Origin: Phycisphaerae bacterium
GTDB lineage: Bacteria > Planctomycetota > Phycisphaerae > UBA1845 > UTPLA1
Assembly: GCA_035275405.1 (NCBI GenBank)
Contig: DATEMU010000003.1
Coordinates: forward strand, 496,001 to 560,000
Direction of reading: 5' to 3'
DNA: 64,000 nucleotides
Positions within the stretch are counted from its first letter, which is position 1. Each line of letters starts with the position of its first letter. Position numbers and translations under genes: made by a program. The notes beneath the pieces were generated by a model, which searched no databases, had not been told where the DNA came from, and saw nothing but the letters and a program-made list of their open reading frames with translations. Below are positions 1 through 8,602 of the stretch, piece by piece.

Positions 1-1
1 G

Positions 2-589
2 GGCTCCAACCCCGACGGGAACACGGGCGGAAACGTCGACGGCGAAAAACCGCCGCTCAACGCCAACGATCACATCCTTGGCGACGTCAACGCCCCCGTC
101 ACCGTCATCGAGTATGCCGATTTCCAATGCCCCTTCTGCGGCACCTTCGCCCGTACCGAGTTCGACACCATCAAGGCGAACTACATCGACACCGGGCGGG
201 TGCGCTGGGTCTTCCGGCATTTTCCATTGCGCAATATTCACGACCGCGCCGAGCCTTCCGCCCGCGCCTCGGAATGCGCCGCCGACCAGGGGAGCTTTTA
301 TCCTTACCTGGAGTTGACCTTCGCCACGGTCAACGGCAGCAACGCGGCCATCCTCACCGATAGCCAACTGCAACAGCACGCCGCGACGCTCGGCCTCGAC
401 ACCACGCAGTTCAACGCCTGCTTTCCGCCGGGCGACAGCAAGGCCGCCCGTGTCCAGCAGGATTTCGACTCCGGCGTCGCCCTCGGCCTTACCGGCACGC
501 CGACTTTTTTCGTGGAAAACGAGCGTTTTACAGGCTTCCAGACGGCAGCACAGTTAAGCGCCGTGATTGAGCGACATCTCAATAACTAG
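2..589 (+). CDS. DsbA-family thiol:disulfide oxidoreductase, 5' truncated
   Basis: The reading frame is open from the first bases of the window, so the N-terminus lies outside. About 40 visible residues in comes EYADFQCPFCGTFA, a thioredoxin-fold start with a CPFC redox pair, followed by the inserted helical domain and the cis-proline loop LTGTPTFFVENERF near the C-terminus. This is the layout of the DsbA/Thioredoxin_4 family, which acts outside the cytoplasm and forms or shuffles disulfides. Its position next to multihaem c-type cytochromes suggests a role in keeping haem-binding cysteines in the right redox state, but that is inference. A signal peptide cannot be checked. Confidence 0.85.
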   Translation, partial: GSNPDGNTGGNVDGEKPPLNANDHILGDVNAPVTVIEYADFQCPFCGTFARTEFDTIKANYIDTGRVRWVFRHFPLRNIHDRAEPSARASECAADQGSFYPYLELTFATVNGSNAAILTDSQLQQHAATLGLDTTQFNACFPPGDSKAARVQQDFDSGVALGLTGTPTFFVENERFTGFQTAAQLSAVIERHLNN

Positions 590-647
590 TGACGAATGGA
601 GATCTCGGGGCCCACGCCAGCGTCGTGCGGTTTTGGAGGGGTCGAAG

Positions 648-1211
648 ATGCGGCAGTTGTTGTTCGGCATTGTCCTCATCATCGTCGGCTGCGGAGTGCT
701 TCCAGCCCTTTCCCCGCCACCCGCCCACATGACGCCCGTCGTCGGGGGCATCAGTAATACCCGGCCCTTCCTCGGCAACTTCAAGATCGCCGGCGCGGAC
801 GCCTCCTCCGGCACCTTTCTCCTCGCCAGTTGCGGCTGTGGCGATTGGCGCGCCCTTTTCAAGCCCGACGACGGCTCCCCGCAGACCCAGATGGTCGTGC
901 TGTTCTACTCAAACGGCGCCTATACCCCTACCGGCGAGATCACGGTCTATGGGCACGACGAAGCGACCGGCAGGATCGTCAGCGGCAGCGCTGATCAAGA
1001 CACCGGCCTGTTCATCGGGAAGTCGCAAACGACGGTAACGTTGGAAGACATCGCCGCCCAACGCGGCGATGCGCATGACCTCTCGGTCGTCGCGTGCGGG
1101 ATGTGCCATATCGGCGACGACGCGATTTACCCCCTCCCGCCGTACCACCCCGATAAATATAAGACCAATCCGTTGGTCTGCCTTGAATGTCATTCCGTTG
1201 ACGGACAGTAG
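648..1211 (+). CDS. Dihaem c-type cytochrome lipoprotein
   Basis: This 187-residue protein starts with a short hydrophobic leader ending in IIVGC, a lipobox, so it is probably a lipid-anchored periplasmic protein. Two CxxCH haem c motifs lie close to the C-terminus, CGMCH and CLECH, separated by about 27 residues. The central part has no family I recognise; it contains a paired cysteine, ASCGCG. The ATG at 648 was chosen because GGAGGG sits at 635-640, seven bases upstream; an in-frame ATG at 567 lies inside the preceding gene. It follows the DsbA-like gene by 58 bases and may be cotranscribed. The electron partner is unknown. Confidence 0.75.
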   Translation: MRQLLFGIVLIIVGCGVLPALSPPPAHMTPVVGGISNTRPFLGNFKIAGADASSGTFLLASCGCGDWRALFKPDDGSPQTQMVVLFYSNGAYTPTGEITVYGHDEATGRIVSGSADQDTGLFIGKSQTTVTLEDIAAQRGDAHDLSVVACGMCHIGDDAIYPLPPYHPDKYKTNPLVCLECHSVDGQ

Positions 1212-1305
1212 CGAATTTGGAAGTCCGGATAGCTCAGCGGTGCCATTTTTTTTACATTCGGCCCCTTCGATTCTCAGTCGTTGGCGTGCCGGTCCGGGAA
1301 GTAAA

Positions 1306-1363
1306 AGCGGATTTTTCCGCACCTCTTGCGTGAGAATCCGCAACCCTGGTGCACAAATCCGCA
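1306..1363. promoter_or_regulatory. Putative enhancer array for an NtrC-type activator, three phased sites
   Basis: Three copies of a dyad related to TGCGG-N6-CCGCA are present. Their right halves CCGCA begin at 1317, 1338 and 1359, exactly 21 bases apart, so they face the same side of the helix. Left halves are AGCGG, TGCGT and a degenerate GGTGC. The array is centred about 160 bases before the predicted start of transcription at 1499, a usual distance for a sigma-54 enhancer. The same motif recurs at 10091-10125 and 15136-15190. That it binds the regulator at 16615-17991 is inference. Confidence 0.6.
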
Positions 1364-1471
1364 ACTTCTTTCTCGAACACCCAAATAAAATAGCGGAAAA
1401 AAGCCCCATCGGCCCGCCAGAGCATCGATAATCACATATCCCCTAAAAGATGCCCGAGCTGCGGACCTTCG

Positions 1472-1488
1472 TTGGCACGGAAATTGCC
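1472..1488 (+). promoter_or_regulatory. Sigma-54 promoter (-24/-12)
   Basis: TTGGCACGGAAATTGCC matches the sigma-54 consensus YTGGCACGRNNNTTGCW at nearly every position, with GG at 1474-1475, GC at 1486-1487 and ten bases between. The predicted start of transcription is about 1499. No convincing coding sequence follows on this strand; a hairpin with a T run ends at 1675. Confidence 0.7.
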
Positions 1489-1498
1489 TATGTGGATT

Positions 1499-1675
1499 AT
1501 TAGAGAGGTTGTGCGGCGGGTGCGCTTCCCCGAATTGGCCGGTGGCGCTCTGCATCTCCTCTCTCCGGCCCGAACACTTTCGGCGCCATCGGTTTCCGTA
1601 CCCGTCGCACTCATCATCTGACGGCCGGCCTTGCCGAGGAACCCTTTCCTCAAATGGTGAGGCCGGCTTCGTTTT
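1499..1675 (+). ncRNA. Candidate sigma-54-dependent small RNA
   Basis: A strong sigma-54 promoter at 1472-1488 and a terminator-like hairpin at 1624-1675 frame a transcript of about 177 nt in the 518-base spacer between two convergent genes. Near its 5' end AGAGAGG (from 1502) can pair with CCTCTCT about 55 bases later, and the C/T-rich strand of this stem resembles an anti-Shine-Dalgarno sequence. The only frames inside lack a suitable ribosome binding site, so an RNA is more likely than a peptide. Its 3' end lies about 55 bases from the convergent 12-haem gene. The existence of the RNA is a prediction. Confidence 0.45.
1624..1675 (+). terminator. Rho-independent terminator-like hairpin
   Basis: The arms 1624-1635 (GCCGGCCTTGCC) and 1656-1667 (GGTGAGGCCGGC) pair with two imperfect positions, and inside them GAGGAA pairs with TTCCTC. 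The hairpin is followed by TTCGTTTTT on the + strand only. It is about 410 bases past the end of the dihaem lipoprotein gene, so it better fits the transcript starting near 1499. Confidence 0.55.
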
Positions 1676-1729
1676 TACCGGAAACGACGAGTCCTCTCAG
1701 TGACGAGTGCGTCAACCGAAATTGACCGC

Positions 1730-3508
1730 CTACTCCGCCATCAGGGCCAAGACGGCGTCCATCTCCCGCTGACTCACGTCGAGGAGTTGCAGCGCATAGT
1801 TCTTGTTGTGAATGCCGTTGCCGCTCTGGACGAACTGCAGGTTGGCCCGGGCGGCTTCGATTTTCTTAACGGAATCGGGGGCGAGGGGCCGACCGGCGGC
1901 GCGGCGTTCCTTTTCCAGCGTCTCGGCCCGGACGACGGAGGATTCCAGTTCCTTGACCGATGCCTGAATCTCACTCATCCACTGGTCGAAGAGCTTGCGA
2001 TAATCGTCGCCGTGGCAGGCGAGGCAGGTGTTCTGCGTGGCCTTTACCAGCGGGTCGCCTTTGAAGTCGGTGCCGGACTGCGTATGGCAAGCGCGGCAGT
2101 TGAGGCGCGAGCCGAACATGGCGTTGGGCATGGCGACAGAGACGCCATGACCGCCCGTGCCCATGAGCAGGTCGACCTGCTCGCGATGGTGGTTCGGGTG
2201 ACAGTGCTGGCAGTCCTGAAGGACGGGTTGGAGGAAGCCGGAAGACATGCCGACGTGCTGGGCGTCGACCAGCCGATGTTCGATGGTGCGGTGGCAGTCG
2301 GGACAACGGGCCCGCTGCATGGCGATATGGACACGATGGTATTCCTCGACGACTTGCGTATCGCGATTCGCGAAGTTCGCGAGGTAGCGATCCTGATCGT
2401 GACAACTTGCGCAGTCGCGCGCGGTCACCGTCGTTGAGCCGGAGACGACGTCGAAGTGGCAACTGGCGCATTCGATCTTGCGGTCGATGATGTCCTGGTG
2501 GTCCATGAGCGTGGCGGCGCCCGTGGGAGTCGCATGGGTTTCGGTCAGACCGTGGATGGCGATTTTTCTTGCGGGCGGTTCGTGGCAACGGAGGCATTCA
2601 GCGGTATCGCGGTTGAACTCCTGGTTCGTAAAGTGGCAGACAAAACAGGTCTGCTGGTCCACCGCGAAGTGGTTGGCGCCTTTGGCGTCAAAGGTGTGAC
2701 AGGCGGAGCAGTTGATCCCTTCGAGTTGTGCCAGGCGGAGCCGGATGTGCTCCAGGCGGAGCAGCTCGAGGGCGTCTTTGGCGTAGTTGGAGAGTCCGAG
2801 CTTGTCCATCAGGGCGACCATGGCGGCGTCGCGATCGGCAGCCGGCTGGATCGAGCGGCTGGCGGCCTGCACTTGGGTGAAGGCTTCGGCGGGCATCATG
2901 CTTTTCAGTCGAGAACTTATCTCGCTCAGGGCCGCGTCGGTTTCCTTCTGGCGATCCGCGACTTGCAGGTGCTTGGCATGGACGAAGCGGACGGTCGGGG
3001 TGCGCTGCACCTCGGTTTCGAACCCGGCGATGATCCGTTTTTCCTTGCGAGGCTCGCCGATGAGCAGGGATTTGTTGATATGCTCGCCGTCGCCATGGCA
3101 CTTGGAAAGCAGGCAACTGGCGTCGTTGACGTGGGCCCGCGGCCGGCTGGCGCCCGCGCGACCGCTGAAGTAACTGGCGAGCTGGGAGAGGCCCTTGAAC
3201 TTGGCCATGACGGTATGTTGTTCGCCCGGGGCGTAATGGCACTCGACGCACCAGACGTCGAGCTTCGCGCCATGCTTGTCCTTGGCCCAGGTTTCGTAGT
3301 ACGGATCCATGATGTGGCAGGAGCCGCAGAAGTCGGGGCGGGAGGTGTAGTATTCGGCCCCGCCGACCGACATGGCCATGGCCACGAGGAGCAGGGAGAG
3401 CAACAATCCGATGAGACGAAGAAGCGAGCGTTTTCGGCGGGGCTTGGTTTCAGGATCGGTAGCGTGCGGCGCGGGCGGCGTTGCATCGGGAGGGGGCTCA
3501 GGGGTCAT
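1730..3508 (-). CDS. Membrane-anchored dodecahaem cytochrome c with NapC/NirT-like N-terminus
   Basis: The protein has 592 residues. A Pro-rich cytoplasmic start is followed by one transmembrane helix at about residues 25-47, then CGSCHIMDPYYETW and CVECH, the opening pattern of NapC/NirT quinol dehydrogenases. Twelve haem attachment sites can be counted, eleven CxxCH and one CX4CH (CLLSKCH). A helical stretch without haems, about 110 residues long, separates the third and fourth sites. It probably takes electrons from the quinol pool and passes them on outside the membrane; the final acceptor is not visible. The start at 3508 is favoured over an in-frame ATG at 3613 because AAGGAG lies directly upstream and the sigma-54 promoter at 3567-3582 would start RNA near 3556. 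It is divergent from the 20-haem gene. Confidence 0.85.
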   Translation of the reverse strand: MTPEPPPDATPPAPHATDPETKPRRKRSLLRLIGLLLSLLLVAMAMSVGGAEYYTSRPDFCGSCHIMDPYYETWAKDKHGAKLDVWCVECHYAPGEQHTVMAKFKGLSQLASYFSGRAGASRPRAHVNDASCLLSKCHGDGEHINKSLLIGEPRKEKRIIAGFETEVQRTPTVRFVHAKHLQVADRQKETDAALSEISSRLKSMMPAEAFTQVQAASRSIQPAADRDAAMVALMDKLGLSNYAKDALELLRLEHIRLRLAQLEGINCSACHTFDAKGANHFAVDQQTCFVCHFTNQEFNRDTAECLRCHEPPARKIAIHGLTETHATPTGAATLMDHQDIIDRKIECASCHFDVVSGSTTVTARDCASCHDQDRYLANFANRDTQVVEEYHRVHIAMQRARCPDCHRTIEHRLVDAQHVGMSSGFLQPVLQDCQHCHPNHHREQVDLLMGTGGHGVSVAMPNAMFGSRLNCRACHTQSGTDFKGDPLVKATQNTCLACHGDDYRKLFDQWMSEIQASVKELESSVVRAETLEKERRAAGRPLAPDSVKKIEAARANLQFVQSGNGIHNKNYALQLLDVSQREMDAVLALMAE

Positions 3509-3566
3509 GAAGGCTCCTTGATCAGGTACCGGGTGTGGACGAATACCGGCCTGGGACCCGCCTTCC

Positions 3567-3582
3567 AGCAAAACCCATGCCA
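3567..3582 (-). promoter_or_regulatory. Sigma-54 promoter of the dodecahaem cytochrome
   Basis: Read on the - strand, TGGCATGGGTTTTGCT has GG at 3581-3580 and GC at 3569-3568 with ten bases between. RNA would begin near 3556, leaving a 48-base leader that contains the AAGGAG ribosome binding site. I could not find the TGCGG-N6-CCGCA dyad near this promoter. Confidence 0.6.
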
Positions 3583-3590
3583 GGGGCGGT

Positions 3591-3612
3591 TGGACATTCC
3601 CACGATTGTCCA
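3591..3612. promoter_or_regulatory. Perfect dyad TGGACA-N10-TGTCCA
   Basis: Six-base arms at 3591-3596 and 3607-3612 are perfectly inverted around a ten-base spacer. The dyad lies just upstream of the sigma-54 element for the 12-haem gene and just before the start region of the divergent 20-haem gene, so it may be an operator shared by both. The binding protein is unknown. Confidence 0.4.
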
Positions 3613-3634
3613 TCGGCGCGCATCTCCTGCAATG

Positions 3635-3640
3635 TATAAT
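3635..3640 (+). promoter_or_regulatory. Possible -10 element of the 20-haem cytochrome gene
   Basis: TATAAT preceded directly by TG is a good -10 sequence. No clear -35 was seen. If used, RNA would start near 3647, which rules out the in-frame ATG at 3632 and supports the GTG at 3677. Confidence 0.4.
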
Positions 3641-3676
3641 CCCGAATCGAATCTCGCCCAGGGTTCTGGCTGCAAA

Positions 3677-6600
3677 GTGACGAAGAGAAGCCTACAAGAG
3701 CGATCCGGTTGGATTGTGACAACAATCGGCCGGCTTTTTTTTGTTGCGACCGTTCTCTCCGCGGCCGTTCCGTGGCCGGTGGCCGCCGCCCCCTTCACTG
3801 GAACCGTGACCGCTACGTTTTCGCAGGTCGGCGAGCCGACGATGCAGTTGCCGACCGACGTCGCCGCAGGACGGGACGGACGCGTGTATGTGGCCGACGG
3901 GGTCAACGAGCGCGTCGTGATCTTCGATGCGGATGGGCGGATGATCGAGACTGTCCGGGCGATCGGCGACGCGCAGCTGGTCAATCCAACCGGCCTCGCG
4001 GTTGATGCCGAGGGGAAGCTCTTTGTCTGCGATTCCGGGCTGCGAGAGGTGGTCGTGCGCGGCGCTGATGGACAACTCGTCAGAACCTTGGCACTGCCCG
4101 CCGGGGCTGACGAGCATGCGCCGGACCCGACGGATGTGGCGGTGGAGGCCGAGGGAGGCGGGGCGTGGGTCGTGGACAACGATAACCACCGTCTGGTACG
4201 GATTGATCTGGCGACAGGGGCACAGACAGTGATGGGGCGGTATGGGGAGTCGGTCGGTCAACTCCACCATCCCTTCATGATTGCGATGAGCGGCGAGGGG
4301 GATGCGTTTGTCAGCGACGTGATCAATTCGCGCGTGGCCGTGTTTACGAAGAACGCTGCGCCGTCGCAGTCGGTCGGCGCCTATGGAGTTGAACTTGGGC
4401 AGCTCTATCGACCGAAGGGAGTGGCTTGCGATTCCAAGGGGGATGTGTGGGTATCCGACAGCGTGCTCGGGGTAGTGCAGGTCTTTTCGAATAGCGGGTC
4501 GCCGCGCGACGTACTGCGGGACTCCGCGGGCAAACCGCTGCGGTTCGCGTCGCCGATGGGACTGGATTTTGATGCGGACGACCGGTTGTACGTGACCGAA
4601 TTGGGCGCGAATCGTGCGGTGCAAGTGACGATTCAGCGCGGGCCGCCGCGACCGGCAGTCGAGGCGCGGAAGGCGCAGATCGTGGGCGGGCAGGCGCGGT
4701 CGTGCACGGTATGTCATATCGAGTGGATCGAGCCATTTTCCAGGGGATTGCCGACGGAGATCGGGGAACCGCCGCCATCGACAACCGAGCTTCCGTCAGT
4801 CAGCCGGAGCGAGATGTGTTTGTCGTGTCACGACGCGTCGGTCGTCGATTCGCGGCGGCGGGTTTGGCTGGAGCACGGGCATCAGACGGGAATGACGCCG
4901 CCGGCCTCCATGAAGGTTCCATCGCACCTACCGCTGGCGGATGGGAAGATCGCGTGTCGGACATGCCATTCGGCGCACACCGGGGGTAAGTTCGAAGCGG
5001 ATTTTCGCACGGCGGTTTTCATGCGCGTCGCAAACGTCGCGTCGGAACTGTGCATCTCGTGCCACCAGGACAAGACCCGCGGGCCGGAGTTCGGGACGCA
5101 CCCGATCGGCGGGATGCCCTGGCCGATTCCGAAAACGCTGGTCGACGCGGGCGCAAAAGTCGGCCCCAATCCGCGCGAATTGACGTGTCAGGTGTGCCAT
5201 ACGCCGCACGGGTCAAAGGTGGATCATCTGCTGGTCATGGGGACGTCCTCGAATCAGTTATGTCTGAATTGCCACGATCAGATGCGACCGGGGATGTTCC
5301 GCGAAGGCGGGGCGACGGAGCATCCGCTGAGTCCGCATGTCAAGCCCGAGCAGGCGGCGGCGGTAGCGGCGATGGGCACCAAACTGGGGCCCGATGACAA
5401 GCTCATTTGTCTTTCGTGCCACAAACTGCATCACGGCAAGGGCGGGCGGTTCATGCTGGCCGACGAACTGACGGACGGCGGGTTCTGCATTCAGTGCCAC
5501 TCCGAAAAGACGCCGGTGCTGGGGAGTCTGCACGATCTGCGGACGAATCATCCCGAAGAAAAGAACCGGCTGGGCATGACCCCGCAATTCGGCGGGCCGT
5601 GCAGCGCGTGCCACATGTTCCATCGTTATGCGCGGTCGCCGGAGCCGAGCAAGCTGGATCCCGGCGGGGGCAAGTGCATCACGTGTCACCAGACGGGGCG
5701 GTGCGCGGAGTCGAAGGTGCTGGGGGCGGCGAATCATCCGGGGGCGCATTGCGTGGACTGCCACGATCCGCACAATCCGGCGCGGGAGAACTTCGTACGC
5801 GCGGAGTCCAAAAACCTGTGCGTGAAGTGCCATCAGGAACAGATGCGCCTGGTCGGCGGGCCGCACGATTATCGTAAGACCGGCGAAACCTGGCCGGCGG
5901 AGTCGTTGGCGGCGCAAGATACGTGTTTTTCATGCCATCGGCCGCACGGCGATGAGGCGACGGGTCTTTTTCGGATGGCCGGTGCGGCGGGGGGCAGCGA
6001 CGCGGGGTGCCGGGTGTGTCATGCGAATTATGTGTGGGGGGCGGAAGGGAGTCTGGCGGCGCTGCATCCGCGAGAGATGAAGTCGGGGATGGCGCACGGC
6101 GACTTGCCGCTGGCCAACGCGAAGGAGGGTGACGCACGCGGCGTTGGGTGCCGAACTTGTCACAATCCGCATGTCGCCGCAGCGGAGAATCCGTCGATGT
6201 TGCGGGCCGGTGAGGATCAGACGCCGCAGACGCTTTGCACGACGTGCCACACCGAAGCGACGGCGCTGGCGTTTACCAGCCATAGTGCAACAGGGCTGAC
6301 GAAGGCAGGGTTGAAGACCGCGACGATGTGCGCGCCGTGTCATGTAGTTCACGGGGACACCACCACGGTCGATCCGCATCGGCTATGGCCCAAGGCGCTG
6401 GCGGGCGAGGCGGCCGGTCATCGGGCCGCGGAGGCGCATTGCACGGCGTGTCATCGCGACGAGGGGCCGGCGAAGCGACCGAAGATCGCCACGCACCCTG
6501 AGGTTGCCATGAAGGCCGTCGCGGCGGTTCAAGTGGATCGGTCGCTGCCGCTGTGGGACAAGGATGGTCGGGAGGACCCGGAGGGACAGATTGCGTGCGG

Positions 6601-6829
6601 GACGTGTCATGTTCCGCACGGCCAAGTGTTGCCCGAGGGGGAAGCGGAGTTCGTGGGAGGGTTGTCACGGGTGGAGCAGAAGGCGGCGCGGCTCATGCTG
6701 CGGAATTTCCGGCCGCCGAATCTGTGTACGACGTGCCACGGCGGCGACGCGCTGCGGCGGTTTCTCTATTTTCACGATCCGCTGCGCAGATCCGGACCCC
6801 TGGCCAGCGGTCTCCCCTCGAAGAGCTAA
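3677..6829 (+). CDS. Secreted NHL-propeller cytochrome c with 20 haem motifs
   Basis: With the GTG start the protein has about 1050 residues. A signal peptide (hydrophobic core LFFVATVLSAAV, cleavage near VAAAP) is followed by six NHL-type repeats in roughly residues 40-330, each with a pattern like GLAVDAEGKLFVCDSG, which should close a six-bladed propeller. From about residue 345 to the end, 20 CxxCH motifs follow, many in the form CHxPH. Such a mass of haems suggests a long electron conduit in the periplasm or at the cell surface, with the propeller as a docking platform. It is divergent from the 12-haem cytochrome, its likely partner. The start is uncertain: GTG 3677, GTG 3716 and ATG 3632 are all possible and none has a strong ribosome binding site. 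The frame stays open upstream to 2456, but that part is antisense to the neighbour. Confidence 0.85.
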   Translation: MTKRSLQERSGWIVTTIGRLFFVATVLSAAVPWPVAAAPFTGTVTATFSQVGEPTMQLPTDVAAGRDGRVYVADGVNERVVIFDADGRMIETVRAIGDAQLVNPTGLAVDAEGKLFVCDSGLREVVVRGADGQLVRTLALPAGADEHAPDPTDVAVEAEGGGAWVVDNDNHRLVRIDLATGAQTVMGRYGESVGQLHHPFMIAMSGEGDAFVSDVINSRVAVFTKNAAPSQSVGAYGVELGQLYRPKGVACDSKGDVWVSDSVLGVVQVFSNSGSPRDVLRDSAGKPLRFASPMGLDFDADDRLYVTELGANRAVQVTIQRGPPRPAVEARKAQIVGGQARSCTVCHIEWIEPFSRGLPTEIGEPPPSTTELPSVSRSEMCLSCHDASVVDSRRRVWLEHGHQTGMTPPASMKVPSHLPLADGKIACRTCHSAHTGGKFEADFRTAVFMRVANVASELCISCHQDKTRGPEFGTHPIGGMPWPIPKTLVDAGAKVGPNPRELTCQVCHTPHGSKVDHLLVMGTSSNQLCLNCHDQMRPGMFREGGATEHPLSPHVKPEQAAAVAAMGTKLGPDDKLICLSCHKLHHGKGGRFMLADELTDGGFCIQCHSEKTPVLGSLHDLRTNHPEEKNRLGMTPQFGGPCSACHMFHRYARSPEPSKLDPGGGKCITCHQTGRCAESKVLGAANHPGAHCVDCHDPHNPARENFVRAESKNLCVKCHQEQMRLVGGPHDYRKTGETWPAESLAAQDTCFSCHRPHGDEATGLFRMAGAAGGSDAGCRVCHANYVWGAEGSLAALHPREMKSGMAHGDLPLANAKEGDARGVGCRTCHNPHVAAAENPSMLRAGEDQTPQTLCTTCHTEATALAFTSHSATGLTKAGLKTATMCAPCHVVHGDTTTVDPHRLWPKALAGEAAGHRAAEAHCTACHRDEGPAKRPKIATHPEVAMKAVAAVQVDRSLPLWDKDGREDPEGQIACGTCHVPHGQVLPEGEAEFVGGLSRVEQKAARLMLRNFRPPNLCTTCHGGDALRRFLYFHDPLRRSGPLASGLPSKS

Positions 6830-6876
6830 ACTGCCTGAAAGGCAAATGGCTTGGCGATTCGCTCACCAATTCGACG

Positions 6877-8598
6877 TTACTGCTCCTTCGGCTCCAAGCC
6901 GTGGTAATCCGGATACCACATCGCCTCGCGGACGATCACTTCGACCTCACTGTCCTCCACGAGTCGGCCGAGCCCGGACTCGCGGGCCTCGCGGACAACC
7001 TCGCACGCCACATGGAAGCTGACCTGGCGAAGGTCCTGCTGGCTCGGATAGAGCGCGCCAACCGACAGCCGCGAAGAGTCCGTCATATAGGCCAGCGTCT
7101 GTGCCGCGGCCAGCAACATGCGATCGTTGATCTCGTGCGCCTCGGCGACGATCGCGCCCAGACCCAGACCGGGAAAGATAAAGACGTTATTGCCCTGACC
7201 GATGACATGGGTGCGTCCCTGGTATTCAACCGGCGGAAACGGGCTGCCCGTGGCGACGACGGCGCGGCCGTCGGTCCAGCGAATGGCGTCGTCGGGCTTG
7301 CACTCCGCCTTACAGTTGGGGTTGCTGAAGGCGAAGATCACGGGGCGCTGGATGTGCGCGGCCATCTCGCGGATCACCTGTTCGGTGAAAAGTCCGGCCT
7401 TCGCACTGGTCCCCACGAGAATGGTCGGTCGATAGCGCGCCACCATCTCGGCCAGCGTCGTTCCTTCCGGATTCTCCAATCCGAGCGAGGCGAGCACATC
7501 CGGACCGGCGGCAAATTCCCGTTTTGCGGCGTTTAGATCGTTGCGGCCGCGATGCACCAGACCGCGCGTGTCGACGAAGAGCTGCGCCCGCCGCTGCACG
7601 TCCAGCTCCACCCCCGCGGACTTCATCAGCATCCGCACCAGCCGAGCGATACCGATCCCCGCGGCCCCCGCGCCGGCGTAGAGGATGCGATGCTCGCCGA
7701 TCGGTGTGCCCGTTACCTTGAGCGCGCTGATCATTCCCGCAACGGCGACGGCGGAAGTGCCCTGAATGTCATCGTTGAAACTGGGCAGCCGCTGGCGATA
7801 GCGCTCGAGATTGCGGAAGGCGATCTCCTTGTGAAAGTCCTCCCATTGCAGAATGGCCCGGGGAAAGACCTCGATGACGGCCTCGACAAAGGCGTCAATG
7901 AACTTGTCATACGCGGCGCCGCGGAGTCGATGACGGTTGTAGCCGCAGTAGAGAGGATCAGCCAGCAGCTCCGGATTGTCCGTGCCGACGTCGAGGCTGA
8001 TGGGCAGGCATTGGCTGGGATGCAGACCCGCCCCGGCGCAGTACAGCGCGATCTTGCCGCGCGGAATGCCCATGCCCCCGGCCCCTTGATCGCCCAGCCC
8101 CAGAATCCGCTCATTGTCAGTCACGACGATCAAGCGGATGTCGTCGCGCGTCGCGTTTCGCAGGAGTTGGGGAATGCGGTGTTCGTCGTCCGGTGTGATC
8201 CAGACGCCGTGCGGGCGCCGCACAATATGGCTGTATTGCTGGCAGGCCTGACCGACCGTCGGCGTATAGACGATCGGCATTAATTCCTCGATATGCTCGA
8301 TCAAAACGCGATAAAAAAGAACTTCGTTGCGGTCGCGGAGCGACTCCAGGCCGATGTACTTCTCCAGGTCTTCGCTCTTGCAGCGGAGGTGCTCGACCTC
8401 CAGCTCGACCTGCTCCTCGATGGCGAGCACCCGTCCGGGCAGGAGCCCGCGCAGCCCCAGGCGGTCCCGCTCCACCTCCGTGAAAGCGGCATCCTTGTTC
8501 AGCCTGGCATCATCCAGAAGTTGTCGACCGCGCGGCAGCGTTGTTTCATTCATGGCATTCATGGGATTCATAGTATTCATGGTGTTCATGGTGTTCAT
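6877..8598 (-). CDS. maeA: NAD-dependent malic enzyme
   Basis: The 573-residue protein has the full malic enzyme layout: VYTPTVG near residue 110, [16 protein letters not shown] with the catalytic Lys, [15 protein letters not shown], and the nucleotide loop [11 protein letters not shown]. It oxidatively decarboxylates malate to pyruvate in the cytoplasm, feeding the divergent 2-oxoacid:ferredoxin oxidoreductase. The first ATG overlaps the stop of the DUF4405 gene as ATGA and is preceded by GAGGGAG at nine bases, so the two are translationally coupled. An odd N-terminus, [18 protein letters not shown], is encoded by a nine-base tandem repeat; alternative starts exist at each Met. The conserved domain begins after it. 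The gene ends convergently with the 20-haem cytochrome, 47 bases away. Confidence 0.92.
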   Translation of the reverse strand: MNTMNTMNTMNPMNAMNETTLPRGRQLLDDARLNKDAAFTEVERDRLGLRGLLPGRVLAIEEQVELEVEHLRCKSEDLEKYIGLESLRDRNEVLFYRVLIEHIEELMPIVYTPTVGQACQQYSHIVRRPHGVWITPDDEHRIPQLLRNATRDDIRLIVVTDNERILGLGDQGAGGMGIPRGKIALYCAGAGLHPSQCLPISLDVGTDNPELLADPLYCGYNRHRLRGAAYDKFIDAFVEAVIEVFPRAILQWEDFHKEIAFRNLERYRQRLPSFNDDIQGTSAVAVAGMISALKVTGTPIGEHRILYAGAGAAGIGIARLVRMLMKSAGVELDVQRRAQLFVDTRGLVHRGRNDLNAAKREFAAGPDVLASLGLENPEGTTLAEMVARYRPTILVGTSAKAGLFTEQVIREMAAHIQRPVIFAFSNPNCKAECKPDDAIRWTDGRAVVATGSPFPPVEYQGRTHVIGQGNNVFIFPGLGLGAIVAEAHEINDRMLLAAAQTLAYMTDSSRLSVGALYPSQQDLRQVSFHVACEVVREARESGLGRLVEDSEVEVIVREAMWYPDYHGLEPKEQ

Positions 8599-8602
8599 GG
8601 TT
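8549..8602. repeat. Six tandem copies of a 9-bp unit TTCATGGNN
   Basis: Units begin at 8549, 8558, 8567, 8576, 8585 and 8594. On the - strand each encodes Met-Asn plus one residue and offers an in-frame ATG, so the array supplies the N-terminus of the malic enzyme and covers the end of the DUF4405 gene. Confidence 0.85.

Noticed and set aside
1212-1471. Riboswitch or leader peptide in the spacer after the dihaem lipoprotein gene
   Set aside because: No gene follows on the same strand and the repeated GCGG/CCGC dyads are better explained as protein sites.
2456-3676. The frame of the 20-haem gene stays open about 1200 bases upstream
   Set aside because: That part is antisense to the well-supported 12-haem cytochrome, and the signal peptide begins after 3677.
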